A stretch of DNA of 21,205 nucleotides from JANWHF01 sp036276235 (GTDB taxonomy: Bacteria; Planctomycetota; Phycisphaerae; Tepidisphaerales; Tepidisphaeraceae): assembly GCA_036276235.1 (NCBI GenBank), contig DATBDZ010000159.1, positions 1 to 21,205 of the forward strand. The letters are read 5' to 3'. How positions within the stretch are numbered: the first letter of the stretch is position 1; each line of letters opens with the position of its first letter. This document shows positions 1 to 7,178 of the stretch, piece after piece. Both the position numbers and the translations under genes were made by a program. Below the pieces are notes generated by a model. It had not been told where the DNA came from. It made no database searches and worked only from the letters and a program-made list of their open reading frames with translations.

Positions 1-120
1 CGAAGCGGTTTCAAAGACCTCCTTCGCCTCTTCGTAGCTTCGCGTGACATTCGTTCTGTCATTCGAAATTCGCGTTTGATTTGGATTTCGGGATTCGGAT
101 TTCGGAATTCGCTGGCAGCA
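1..120. repeat. Degenerate intergenic repeat patch (TTCGCGTGAC and GGATTTCGG type)
   Basis: Positions 25-60 carry a CTCTTCG..CTTCGCGTGACATTC segment, followed at 78-115 by short imperfect GGATTTCGG/GGATTCGG units. The same two blocks, in the same order, recur at 5345-5400 next to the WD40 gene stop codon, so this is a second copy of that composite repeat. I see no gene between 1 and 256. Confidence 0.55.
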
Positions 121-237
121 TCGCCCTCGTTAACCACGCCTTTATCGGACGCCCGCTGACCCGCCGAAAACTTCTATCCCTCCCAGCCGATGAATTGAAG
201 CCAGCGGTTCTCCCGTCCCAAATCTGGTGCGGCGCGC

Positions 238-243
238 TATAAT
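238..243 (+). promoter_or_regulatory. Consensus -10 box TATAAT just upstream of the DHH phosphoesterase
   Basis: A perfect TATAAT lies 13 nt before the ATG at 257. No convincing -35 hexamer is visible 16-18 nt upstream. If it is used, transcription would begin near 250 and leave a leader of only a few bases. That argues against the alternative in-frame ATG at 227, which lies upstream of the box. Confidence 0.4.
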
Positions 244-256
244 ACCGCTGGCATTT

Positions 257-1384
257 ATGACTGCGTTCGTGGAATCATGCGTGGAGACGGTGGCGGGCTC
301 GGCCCATGCCGCGGAGCGGCGGGCGCGGGTGCGCGGGAGGCCGCGCGCTGCCAAGCTCCTCAAGCTGCTGGCCAATCGCAAGAATATCCTGATCACCTCG
401 CATCAGCATCCCGATCCGGATGCGCTGGCCAGCGGGCAAGGATTGCTCCGCCTGCTCGAGCACGCGTTGCCCGGCGCGAAGGTGAGCATGTCGATCAGCG
501 GCGCGATCGGCGGCGGATTGAACGATGCCTTCGTCCGTTATTCGACGCTGAAGCTGACGCCGTGGAACGAGGCGCGGCTGGCGGATTATGACGCCATCAT
601 TCTGCTCGATACGCAACCGAATTTCGCTTTCAGCCCCCTGCCGCCCGGCTTGAATCCAACCGCTGTGATCGATCATCACCGCAGCAAAGTCCGCCGGCCC
701 AAGTGCGAATTCTGCGATATCCGCACGGAGGTCGGCTCGACGACTTCGATCATCTTCAGCTACTTCATGGAGCTGGATGCGCCGATCCGCCCGGAACTGG
801 GCGCGACGCTCCTCTATGGCATCGAAAGCGACCTCGCCGGCGCGGCGGGGACGCCGGGAGAATTGGATAATCTCGCTCTTTCGAGCCTCACGCTGATTGC
901 CGATCCGCGATTGCTGTATCAGATGCGGTATGTCGATCTGCCGCAAAGTTATTACACGGCGTACGCCAGCGGCATCGCCAACGCCTACTATTATGACAAC
1001 GCGATGATCAGCCATCTGGACAGCATCGATTCGCTCGAGAAGCCGGCGGTGATCGCCGACTTCCTGCTGCGCTTTGATAAGGTGAATCATTCGCTGGTGA
1101 CGGCGCCGTATGAATCGAAGCTGATGCTGAGCCTGCGCAGCAGCAGCCCGAAGGTGTCGGCGTCAGATGTGATGCGCAAGCTCGTGAGCCGCCTCGGCGA
1201 AGGCGGCGGCCACCGCGCCAAAGCGGGCGGCTACATCCCCCTCGCCAACGGCTCCCCCACCGAAATCGACCGAATCCGCGCGCTGCTCCGCAAGCGCTAT
1301 CTGCGCATCCTCGGAATTGATGTCGCGCGCGGGCTCAAGCTCGTCCCCGAGATCAAGAAGACCGAACCGGTCGTCGTACGATAG
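257..1384 (+). CDS. DHH/DHHA1 family phosphoesterase (NrnA-like nanoRNase/pAp phosphatase)
   Basis: The 375-residue protein has both domains of the DHH phosphoesterase superfamily. Seen in the sequence: motif I HQHPDPDA (residues 49-56), the motif II aspartate in LLDTQ (D118), the DHH triad (139-141), a fourth metal-site aspartate in GIESDLAG (D192), and the C-terminal DHHA1 substrate motif GGGHRAKAGG (316-325). Family members use two Mn2+ ions to hydrolyse short oligoribonucleotides or 3'-phosphoadenosine 5'-phosphate in the cytoplasm. The length is a little above typical NrnA (about 310-340 residues) because of an N-terminal basic extension of about 35 residues. I chose the ATG at 257 because a consensus -10 box lies between it and the in-frame ATG at 227. 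It stands alone, 140 bp before valS on the same strand. The superfamily is certain; the exact substrate is inferred. Confidence 0.88.
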   Translation: MTAFVESCVETVAGSAHAAERRARVRGRPRAAKLLKLLANRKNILITSHQHPDPDALASGQGLLRLLEHALPGAKVSMSISGAIGGGLNDAFVRYSTLKLTPWNEARLADYDAIILLDTQPNFAFSPLPPGLNPTAVIDHHRSKVRRPKCEFCDIRTEVGSTTSIIFSYFMELDAPIRPELGATLLYGIESDLAGAAGTPGELDNLALSSLTLIADPRLLYQMRYVDLPQSYYTAYASGIANAYYYDNAMISHLDSIDSLEKPAVIADFLLRFDKVNHSLVTAPYESKLMLSLRSSSPKVSASDVMRKLVSRLGEGGGHRAKAGGYIPLANGSPTEIDRIRALLRKRYLRILGIDVARGLKLVPEIKKTEPVVVR

Positions 1385-1479
1385 CCGCCGGCTCGCGGCC
1401 GACGGCACATATCTGAAGTTTTCCTTCGTGACTCTTCGTGTCCCGCTCGTGAACTTCATCGTTCGGCGTCTTTTTCCCC

Positions 1480-1510
1480 ACTGACAACTGACAACTGGCA
1501 ACTGACAACT
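1480..1510 (+). repeat. Heptamer tandem repeat (ACTGACA)4 upstream of valS
   Basis: Four consecutive 7-bp units (ACTGACA, ACTGACA, ACTGGCA, ACTGACA) end 14 nt before the valS start codon. The rest of the 1385-1524 gap contains TTCGTG-type degenerate repeats (1423-1455). No Shine-Dalgarno sequence is evident before the valS ATG. The 7-bp period is the same as that of the array inside valS at 4052-4175. Confidence 0.75.
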
Positions 1511-1524
1511 TATTCTCTAAACCA

Positions 1525-4500
1525 ATGAACACCGAACTTTCCTCCAAATACGATCCCTCCTCCGTCGAGAGCCAGGCGTACGCCGTGTGGCTGGCGGAGA
1601 AGTGTTTTCATGCCGACCCGGCGAAGCCGGGCGAGCCGTACACGATTGTGATTCCGCCACCCAATGTGACGGGGGCGCTGCATCTGGGCCATGCGATCAA
1701 CAACACGCTGCAGGACATCCTGACCCGCATGCATCGAATGCGCGGCTGCAACACGCTGTGGATCCCCGGCATCGATCACGCCGGCATCGCCACGCAGGCG
1801 GTGGTGGAAAAGCAGCTCAAGGAAAAGGAAAACAAGACGAGGCACGACGTCGGCCGCGAGGGATTGATCGAGCGCATCTGGGCCTGGAAGGAACAATACG
1901 GCAACCGCATCATCGAGCAGCTCCAACGCCTAGGCTGCTCCTGCGACTGGGACCGCACCCGCTTCACCCTCGACGACATGTGCGCGAAAGCCGTGCGCGA
2001 AACGTTCTTCAAGCTGTTCAAAGATGGCCTGATCTACCGCGGCAAACGATTGGTGAATTGGGATACGTTCTTGCAAACGAGCATCAGCGACGATGAGATC
2101 TATCACGAGACCGTGAAGACAAATCTGTGGCACATTCGATATCCCATCGTCGACGGGGACAGAGATTTAGCCGCAGAGACCGCAAAGAGCGCAGAGAAAA
2201 ATACAAAAGAAAAATCAGCAATTACCAAGGACCAGCCAGAGTCCAACCAAGTCTCCGCGCTCTCCGCGATCTCTGCGGCAAATTCTTCTCGTCCGCCAAA
2301 GGGAGACGAGGATTTAGCCGCAGAGACCACAGAGAGCGCAGAGAAAAATACAGAGGCAAACCTCGGAACTGCGAAGGATCATCCGGACTTAAACAACGTC
2401 TCTGCGCTCTCCGCGATCTCTGCGGCTAATTCTTCTGCCACCACGTATATGGTTGTGGCCACGACGCGTCCTGAAACGATGCTCGGCGATACCGCCGTCG
2501 CGGTTCACTCTGAAGATCCTCGCTGGAATTGGGCGATCGGGAAGTTCGTGAAGTTGCCGCTGACGGGCAGGCTGATTCCCATCATCGCCGACGACATTCT
2601 GGTTGATCCGAAGTTTGGCACCGGCGTGGTGAAGGTGACGCCGGCGCATGATCCGAACGACTACGCCGTGTGGCAACGCCATCAGGGCAAGCCCCATTCG
2701 GCAAGCTCAAGGCAGGCGGATCAGATCGAGATCATTAACATCCTCACGCCCGAGGGTCGGATCGTTGAGGATGCGCGCTGGCAGAAGTACGCCGGCATGA
2801 AGCGCGACGCCGCGCGAAAGCAGGTGGTGGAGGATCTGAAGGCCGAGGGCCTGCTGGAAAAGGAAGAGCCATACGAAACACAGGTCGGCCACAGCGACCG
2901 CAGTAAAACGCCGATCGAGCCGTACCTGAGCGATCAATGGTTCGTGAAGATGGCGCCGCTGGCCGAGCCGGCGCTGGAAGTCGTGCGCGAAGGGATCATC
3001 AAGTTTTTCCCGGAACGATATGCGCAAACGTATCTGGCGTGGCTAGGCGAAAAACGCGATTGGCCGATCTCGCGGCAGCTTTGGTGGGGGCATCGGATTC
3101 CGGTGTGGCGGCGCCCGAAGCGCCTTGAGCAACCGCTGCCAACGATCGAGCTGTCCCACGTCATGACAAAGCTCAACCAATGGCGCGCGAGCGGACTGTT
3201 GGCGTATCAGCTCCTGTCCGATGTCGAAGGCATCTCGCCGCTGGAGGCTGCCGATCCCAATCTCGCCTTGCTCTATATCTGTCTGCGCGAGGACACGCAC
3301 GACCCGGAGATCCTTGCGTTTTTCCAGAAGTATGGCCTCGAGCAAGACCCCGACGTCCTCGACACTTGGTTCTCCTCCGCGCTGTGGCCGCACAGCACGC
3401 TCGGCTGGCCGGAGCAGACGCCGGAGCTGAAGAAATATTATCCGACCAGCGTTTTGCTCACGGGCCGCGACATCATCACGCTTTGGGTGGCGCGGATGGT
3501 GATGACGGGGATGTACAACATGGGAGAGAGGAGCCAGGAGGAAGAGGCACGAAGGCACGAAGGCACGGAGGCACGAAGTGTCAAAGGGGCAAGCAGCATT
3601 TCCCCCTCTCCCCTGTACTCAGGGGAGAGGGACGGGGTGAGGGGACAGTCCGCGCAAGCGGACGATGCTCGAAATTCCAAAGCCGTCCCCTCACCCCAGC
3701 CCTCTCCCCTGAGTACAGGGGAGAGGGAGCGAGGCAGACGCCTCGGGATCCCGTTCTTCCACGTCGCGATCAACCCCACCATCCTTGACGGCAAGGGTGA
3801 GCGGATGAGCAAATCCAAGGGGAACGGCGTCGATCCGGTGGACATCATCGACTCCTACGGCGCCGATGCCTTGCGCTTCACGCTCACCAAGATGGCGACC
3901 GAAACCCAGGACGCCCGAATGCCGGTGAAGAAAGACTCGACCGGGAAAAACACCTCGGACAAATTCGACGAAGGTCGCAACTTCTGCAATAAATTGTGGA
4001 ACGCGTGCAGGTTTGCATTGTCGAATCTTGAAGAGATTTCGAGCGAAAGGAGGAGCCAGGAGCCAGGAGCCAGGAGCCAGGATGCATCCCCAACACTGAA
4101 CCCTGAACCCCGAACCCTGAACCCTGAACCCACAAACCTGAACCCTGAACCCCGAGCCCTGAACCCCGAACCCGTTGATGAATCCAAATGGTCCCTCCCC
4201 GACCGCTGGATCGTCTCTCGATTCAATCGCACTGTCGATGAAGTGAACAAGGCGTTGGAAATCTATCGCTTCGACGTCTACGCAAAATCCTGCTATGACT
4301 TTTTCTGGGGCGATTTTTGCGACTGGTATGTCGAGGCGATTAAGCCGGCGCTCAAGGACCCGGCGCGCCGCGGGCAGACTGCCCACGTGCTGGCGTCCGT
4401 TATCGACGGCTGTCTGCGGCTCATGCACCCGATGATCCCGTTCATCACCGAAACCGTCTGGTGGCGATTGAACGATGTTCGCCCGCAGCGCGGCTTACCT

Positions 4501-5040
4501 GGCCGCATCGAATGCCCGCCGAGCCAGCGGCTCGTGCTGGCGCAGTGGCCGGCCGTCGGCGATTTTTCGCAGGCGTCCGAGCACATTTTCCCCAAGCTGC
4601 AGGCGCTGATCGTCGCGATCCGCAACATCCGCAACGAGCATCAGGTGAACCCCAAGCAGACCGTGACGGTGAGCCTCAAGGCCGACAGCGAGCCGACGCG
4701 GCAGATCACCGCCAACCGCGAAATGATCGAGCTGCTGGCAACCTGCACGATCAAGGAAGTGCGCGCGGACTTGCCGCCGATCGCGAACGCGGCGACGGCG
4801 AGCGTCGAGGGATGCGAAATATTCATCGAAGGATTAGTGAACGCGGATGCCGAAAAGCAGCGGCTCCTGAAAGAGAGCGAGGAGACGGCCAAGGAGTGCG
4901 AGACGCTCAAGGCGCGCTTGAGCAACGAAGCATATGTCGCCAAAGCGCCGCCGCGGTTGGTGCAGCAGACCCGCGATCAACTCGCCACCGCGGAAGCGAG
5001 ATTGGAAAAGCTCAAAGAGACCCTGCGGAAGCTTGGATAA
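1525..5040 (+). CDS. valS: Valyl-tRNA synthetase with in-frame repeat insertions
   Basis: This class I aminoacyl-tRNA synthetase charges tRNA-Val in the cytoplasm. Visible landmarks: the HIGH signature as HLGH (residues 53-56) after PPPNVTGAL; the CP1 editing-domain motif TTRPETMLGDTAV (starting near 313); DVLDTWFSSALWP; the KMSKS loop as RMSKSKGN (M761); the anticodon-binding helical domain; and a C-terminal coiled coil (about 1105-1171) that is typical of ValS. At 1171 residues it is roughly 220-250 longer than usual. The excess is explained by repeat-derived segments at residues about 213-307, 669-741 and 842-884, plus a possible short one at 387-399. All lie between conserved blocks and keep the frame. 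Removing them gives a normal ValS length. Every catalytic motif is intact and no second valS is visible, so I regard the gene as functional, although only experiment would show that the inserts are translated. It is followed by a strong hairpin at 5109-5185. Confidence 0.95.
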   Translation: MNTELSSKYDPSSVESQAYAVWLAEKCFHADPAKPGEPYTIVIPPPNVTGALHLGHAINNTLQDILTRMHRMRGCNTLWIPGIDHAGIATQAVVEKQLKEKENKTRHDVGREGLIERIWAWKEQYGNRIIEQLQRLGCSCDWDRTRFTLDDMCAKAVRETFFKLFKDGLIYRGKRLVNWDTFLQTSISDDEIYHETVKTNLWHIRYPIVDGDRDLAAETAKSAEKNTKEKSAITKDQPESNQVSALSAISAANSSRPPKGDEDLAAETTESAEKNTEANLGTAKDHPDLNNVSALSAISAANSSATTYMVVATTRPETMLGDTAVAVHSEDPRWNWAIGKFVKLPLTGRLIPIIADDILVDPKFGTGVVKVTPAHDPNDYAVWQRHQGKPHSASSRQADQIEIINILTPEGRIVEDARWQKYAGMKRDAARKQVVEDLKAEGLLEKEEPYETQVGHSDRSKTPIEPYLSDQWFVKMAPLAEPALEVVREGIIKFFPERYAQTYLAWLGEKRDWPISRQLWWGHRIPVWRRPKRLEQPLPTIELSHVMTKLNQWRASGLLAYQLLSDVEGISPLEAADPNLALLYICLREDTHDPEILAFFQKYGLEQDPDVLDTWFSSALWPHSTLGWPEQTPELKKYYPTSVLLTGRDIITLWVARMVMTGMYNMGERSQEEEARRHEGTEARSVKGASSISPSPLYSGERDGVRGQSAQADDARNSKAVPSPQPSPLSTGERERGRRLGIPFFHVAINPTILDGKGERMSKSKGNGVDPVDIIDSYGADALRFTLTKMATETQDARMPVKKDSTGKNTSDKFDEGRNFCNKLWNACRFALSNLEEISSERRSQEPGARSQDASPTLNPEPRTLNPEPTNLNPEPRALNPEPVDESKWSLPDRWIVSRFNRTVDEVNKALEIYRFDVYAKSCYDFFWGDFCDWYVEAIKPALKDPARRGQTAHVLASVIDGCLRLMHPMIPFITETVWWRLNDVRPQRGLPGRIECPPSQRLVLAQWPAVGDFSQASEHIFPKLQALIVAIRNIRNEHQVNPKQTVTVSLKADSEPTRQITANREMIELLATCTIKEVRADLPPIANAATASVEGCEIFIEGLVNADAEKQRLLKESEETAKECETLKARLSNEAYVAKAPPRLVQQTRDQLATAEARLEKLKETLRKLG
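2164..2436. repeat. Tandemly duplicated palindromic element inside valS (editing domain)
   Basis: There are two copies, 2164-2289 and 2311-2436, of a 126-bp palindromic unit with a period of 147 bp (exactly 49 codons). Each copy has a left arm GATTTAGCCGCAGAGACC.. and a right arm ..GCGATCTCTGCGGC(A/T)AATTC that is its imperfect reverse complement. The encoded peptides begin DLAAET and end SALSAISAANSS. It sits between YPIVDGD and TYMVVATTRPETM, at the entry to the editing domain. A related palindrome (CGCAGATTGCGCGG.. with ..CCGCGCGATCTGCGG) lies in the intergenic gap at 15003-15053. Confidence 0.9.
2683..2721 (+). repeat. Possible short fourth insertion in valS
   Basis: About 13 codons (residues 387-399, QGKPHSASSRQAD) separate the conserved DPNDYAVWQRH block from IEIINILTPEGRI; in most ValS proteins these blocks nearly abut. 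The DNA contains the direct repeat GGCAAGC twice and AGGCAGGC, and it is not obviously palindromic. It could be a degraded repeat or an ordinary loop extension. Confidence 0.35.
3529..3747. repeat. In-frame composite repeat in valS: octamers plus inverted TACT-loop hairpins
   Basis: The insert lies between GMYNMGE and IPFFHVAINP, just before the KMSKS loop. It starts with about four 8-bp units (GAAGGCAC type, 3544-3578). Two large arms follow, 3604-3646 and 3685-3727, which are reverse complements at 41 of 43 positions. Each arm is itself a perfect hairpin: CCCTCTCCCCTG, tetraloop TACT (AGTA in the second arm), CAGGGGAGAGGG. Each is followed or preceded by GGGGTGAGGGGAC or its complement. The insert adds 73 codons without a stop. 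Confidence 0.92.
4052..4175 (+). repeat. In-frame heptamer minisatellite in valS
   Basis: Four GGAGCCA units occupy 4052-4079. After a short spacer come twelve 7-bp units, mostly AACCCTG or AACCCCG, at 4092-4175. Because 3 x 7 = 21 bp, the protein shows a seven-residue period (TLNPEPR, NLNPEPR, ALNPEP). The array lies between the NKLWNACRFALSNLEE helix and SLPDRWIVSRFN, a loop joining the catalytic and anticodon-binding parts. The codons at 4111, 4132, 4153 and 4174, where a perfect repeat would read TGA, are CGA, ACA, CGA and GTT. Confidence 0.92.
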
Positions 5041-5108
5041 GCGCTTTGCGAACCGGCGTTATGCGAAACCGAACCATTGCGCCGAACTGCGAAACGCGCT
5101 CGCGTTTT

Positions 5109-5185
5109 TCTTTGCGCCCTTTGTCTCTTTGCGTCTTTGCGCGGTCCAAATGCGCAAAGACGCAAAGAGACAAAGAGCGCAAAGA
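5109..5185. terminator. Very strong hairpin between convergent valS and WD40 genes
   Basis: Arms 5109-5142 and 5152-5185 pair at 33 of 34 positions around a 9-nt loop. Both are built of TTTGCG/CTTTG units (the CTTTGCGTCTTTGCGC type). The hairpin sits 69 bp after the valS stop, between two convergent genes. A bidirectional terminator role is plausible, but there is no clean T-tract and the sequence has the look of the region's other palindromic repeats. The whole 5041-5365 gap is repeat-derived; I see no gene in it. Confidence 0.5.
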
Positions 5186-5294
5186 AGATTTCAGAGATGA
5201 TTCCAAGATGTTAAACATCCAATTGAATTTTCGGCGTCATGGCGTCTCGCGCAAATAAACCGTAGAGACTTTGGAAATGCGAAAATCAGAATAG

Positions 5295-5365
5295 GTGTCA
5301 CGCGAAGATGCGAAGACACGAAGAGACTGGAGAATTCTTCGCAACTTCGTCTCTTCGCGTGACAC
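5295..5365. repeat. Inverted repeat abutting the WD40 gene stop codon
   Basis: Terminal arms GTGTCACGCGAAGA (5295-5308) and its exact complement (5352-5365) are extended imperfectly inward by CGAAG/CTTCG segments. The right arm ends immediately before the minus-strand stop codon at 5366-5368. The TTCGCGTGAC motif also appears at 40-52. Confidence 0.8.
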
Positions 5366-6940
5366 TCATCTGGATTTCAGGGATTCGGGTTTGGGATTTC
5401 CGGCGGTCGCCGGCATCGCGCGAAAGTCGAGAACAGCCGCGCCCGTATCCGTTTTCCACACCCGCACGCTTCCATCATGACACCCCGCCGCCAGAAGATT
5501 GTTGGTCGGGTCGATCGCCAGGCTGTAGGCCCAATCCGGCAGATGGCCAAAGGTGCGGACGACGTTGCGGTCTTTTTGTGAATATGCCGTCACGTCTCCG
5601 TTCGATAGGCACGCGATGATTTGCCCCGGCACGGTGAGCAGCCGAAAGGCGTCCGCCTCCTGCAGCGAAATCTCGCCGGCTTTTTTGGCGTCCGTTGTGT
5701 TCCAGATGTGGATCTTATGATCGCGCGAGGAGGAGAAGACGCGCTTGCCGTCGTCGCTCCAGGCGACGGCATACAGCGGCTCCTCGGAATCGACATACGC
5801 GCCGATCATGGCGCCGGTCTTCGTGTCAAAGATACGCGAAGACTTATCGCGGCTGGCAGAAACAATTTTGCTCCCGTCAGCATTGAACGCCAAATCGGTG
5901 ATCCAGTCGGCGTGCTGTTCGATCAGGAGCCGCCGCTTGGCGGTGCCCACGTCGTAAATCCGGATGGCATTATCCGCCCCGCCCGCGGCGAGCATGGTGC
6001 CGTCCGGGCTGAAGCGAACGACCGTCATCACATCGGAAATGCGTTCCAGGATGCGCGATGAAGCCTGCGGCGTCTTTTCTCCCGCCCCCGGTACTCCGGG
6101 GGAGGGCTGGGGAGGGGGTTGGGTAGAAGGCGCGTCGCTCGCGCTACCGGCCCCCACCCTAACCCTCCCCCGGAGTACCGGAGGAGGGGACAAAGCCGCA
6201 TCGCCCGAAGCGTCATGCGCAACAGGCTCCAGTAACTGGGTAGCAGGAGGCTCTGCGCCGAGTTCGATGAGCCGCAGTTCGCCCTGCGAGCCGGGTGTGC
6301 CGCCGGCTACGGCAAGATGCTTGCCATCGGGGGCATAAGTGAGACTCAGCACCTGTTTCGGAATATTGCTGATGCGATTGACCAGACGCCCATCAGCGGC
6401 ATTCCAAATCAGGACCTCGTGATATCCGGATGTGGCCAGCAGTTTTCCATCCGGGCTGAAGGCGAGTGCCGCGATCGGCACTGGCCGCGCGTAAACCTGC
6501 GGCGGATCGGGTTGTTTTGCATCGCTCAAAAGTGAGCTGATCGGGGCGGCAGGATCGGGGCCATCGAAGCGGGCGCCTTGCTCGATCCAACGACGGATGA
6601 TGGCGATCTGTACCACCGGCAGCGGGTCGGCCTTTTGCGGCATGCGGTCGTCTTCGTCGTGGGCGATCAGCCGCTTGTAGATGCCGCTCTGCTCCGGCTT
6701 GCCGGGGACGATCGGTTGATCATCTCCCGCGCCGATCTTGGTGAGCCGCGCGAACGTGTCGAGGCGGTACTTCCCCTTGGATTTGTCGGGGCCGTGGCAG
6801 GTTTGGCATTGCTTCGCGAGAACCGGCGCGATGTCGCGGGAGAAGCTGATCGAGGGTTGCGAGGCCGAATCATCGGCGAACGCCGAAATGGCGATCGCAA
6901 CGGCAATCAAGGACAACGCCACGGCCAACGCTCGCCTCAT
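5366..6940 (-). CDS. Secreted planctomycete-type cytochrome c / WD40 beta-propeller protein
   Basis: The 524-residue protein begins with a signal peptide (MRRALAVALSLIAVAIAISA, cleavage around FADD). A planctomycete cytochrome c domain follows, with heme-binding CQTCH (45-49), the KGKYRLD segment and a likely axial methionine in DRMPQ (M100). About seven WD40 blades follow, each with an FSPDGKxLA-type core and IWN/IYD/VWK ends. The architecture suggests an exported heme protein on a propeller scaffold; the substrate or partner is unknown. I chose the ATG at 6940 because the upstream in-frame extension to 7021 is encoded by a palindromic repeat and would bury the signal peptide. Residues about 244-290 are a Pro/Gly/Arg-rich repeat insert between blades. 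The last dozen residues (GNPKPESLKSR) are read from a degenerate repeat, and the stop codon touches an inverted repeat. Confidence 0.85.
   Translation of the reverse strand: MRRALAVALSLIAVAIAISAFADDSASQPSISFSRDIAPVLAKQCQTCHGPDKSKGKYRLDTFARLTKIGAGDDQPIVPGKPEQSGIYKRLIAHDEDDRMPQKADPLPVVQIAIIRRWIEQGARFDGPDPAAPISSLLSDAKQPDPPQVYARPVPIAALAFSPDGKLLATSGYHEVLIWNAADGRLVNRISNIPKQVLSLTYAPDGKHLAVAGGTPGSQGELRLIELGAEPPATQLLEPVAHDASGDAALSPPPVLRGRVRVGAGSASDAPSTQPPPQPSPGVPGAGEKTPQASSRILERISDVMTVVRFSPDGTMLAAGGADNAIRIYDVGTAKRRLLIEQHADWITDLAFNADGSKIVSASRDKSSRIFDTKTGAMIGAYVDSEEPLYAVAWSDDGKRVFSSSRDHKIHIWNTTDAKKAGEISLQEADAFRLLTVPGQIIACLSNGDVTAYSQKDRNVVRTFGHLPDWAYSLAIDPTNNLLAAGCHDGSVRVWKTDTGAAVLDFRAMPATAGNPKPESLKSR
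6079..6190. repeat. In-frame TACT-loop inverted repeat inside the WD40 gene
   Basis: The hairpin CCCCCGG-TACT-CCGGGGG (6085-6102) is followed by GAGGGCTGGGGAGGGG. A converging partner, CCCTAACCCTCCCCCGG-AGTA-CCGGAGGAGGGG, spans 6158-6189. Organisation and loop match the valS insert at 3604-3727, but the stem sequence differs. It is translated as a segment containing PPPVLRGRVRVGAG and PPPQPSPGVPGAG, between WD40 blades, without frame loss. Confidence 0.85.
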
Positions 6941-6980
6941 GCCATTGTTACCGTCGCGGCCCATTAGCGTGGAGCAATAT

Positions 6981-7174
6981 GTGGCATGGGCGTCTCGCCC
7001 ATGTTGTGCGGTACTCCGCACAAATCGGCACTATTCTGCCGATGTGATTCATTTAATAGACTCAGGAAGCGATTTGCTTGAGTCGCAAAAGACGCTGCGC
7101 TCTTGCCTATGTCGGCCGAGTACGACCGACGCTTGCGGAGTACCGCAAGACCATGGGCTGGAAGCCCATGCCAC
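6981..7174. repeat. REP-like doublet between the lipoprotein and WD40 genes
   Basis: The two ends are GTGGCATGGGCGTCTCGCCC.. (6981-7003) and ATGGGCTGGAAGCCCATG.. ending CCAC (7153-7174). They are mirror-oriented 7-bp-stem palindromes with a GTGGC/GCCAC tail. Inside each lies TGCGG-TACT-CCGCA (7007-7020) or its complement (7134-7147). In between is a third hairpin, GTCGGCCG-AGTA-CGACCGAC (7111-7130). The doublet fills almost the whole gap, ending 5 bp from the lipoprotein stop and starting 41 bp upstream of the WD40 start codon. Confidence 0.88.
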
Positions 7175-7178
7175 CTTT

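Noticed and set aside
275..1090. Long minus-strand open frame opposite the DHH phosphoesterase
   Set aside because: It is a codon-bias shadow in high-GC DNA: the plus strand encodes a protein with all family motifs, while the antisense translation is Arg/His-rich with no recognisable domain.
3529..3747. Possibility that the valS inserts mark a frameshifted or broken gene
   Set aside because: The frame is the same before and after every insert, and all downstream motifs (RMSKS, anticodon-binding domain, coiled coil) are intact in one frame.
4461..5258. Plus-strand open frame overlapping the end of valS and the following hairpin
   Set aside because: It is in another frame of valS with an Arg-rich product, and it extends only because the CTTTGCG palindrome has no stops.
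6941..7021. N-terminal extension of the WD40 protein to an ATG at 7021
   Set aside because: The extra residues are encoded by a REP-like palindrome and would bury the evident signal peptide that begins at 6940.
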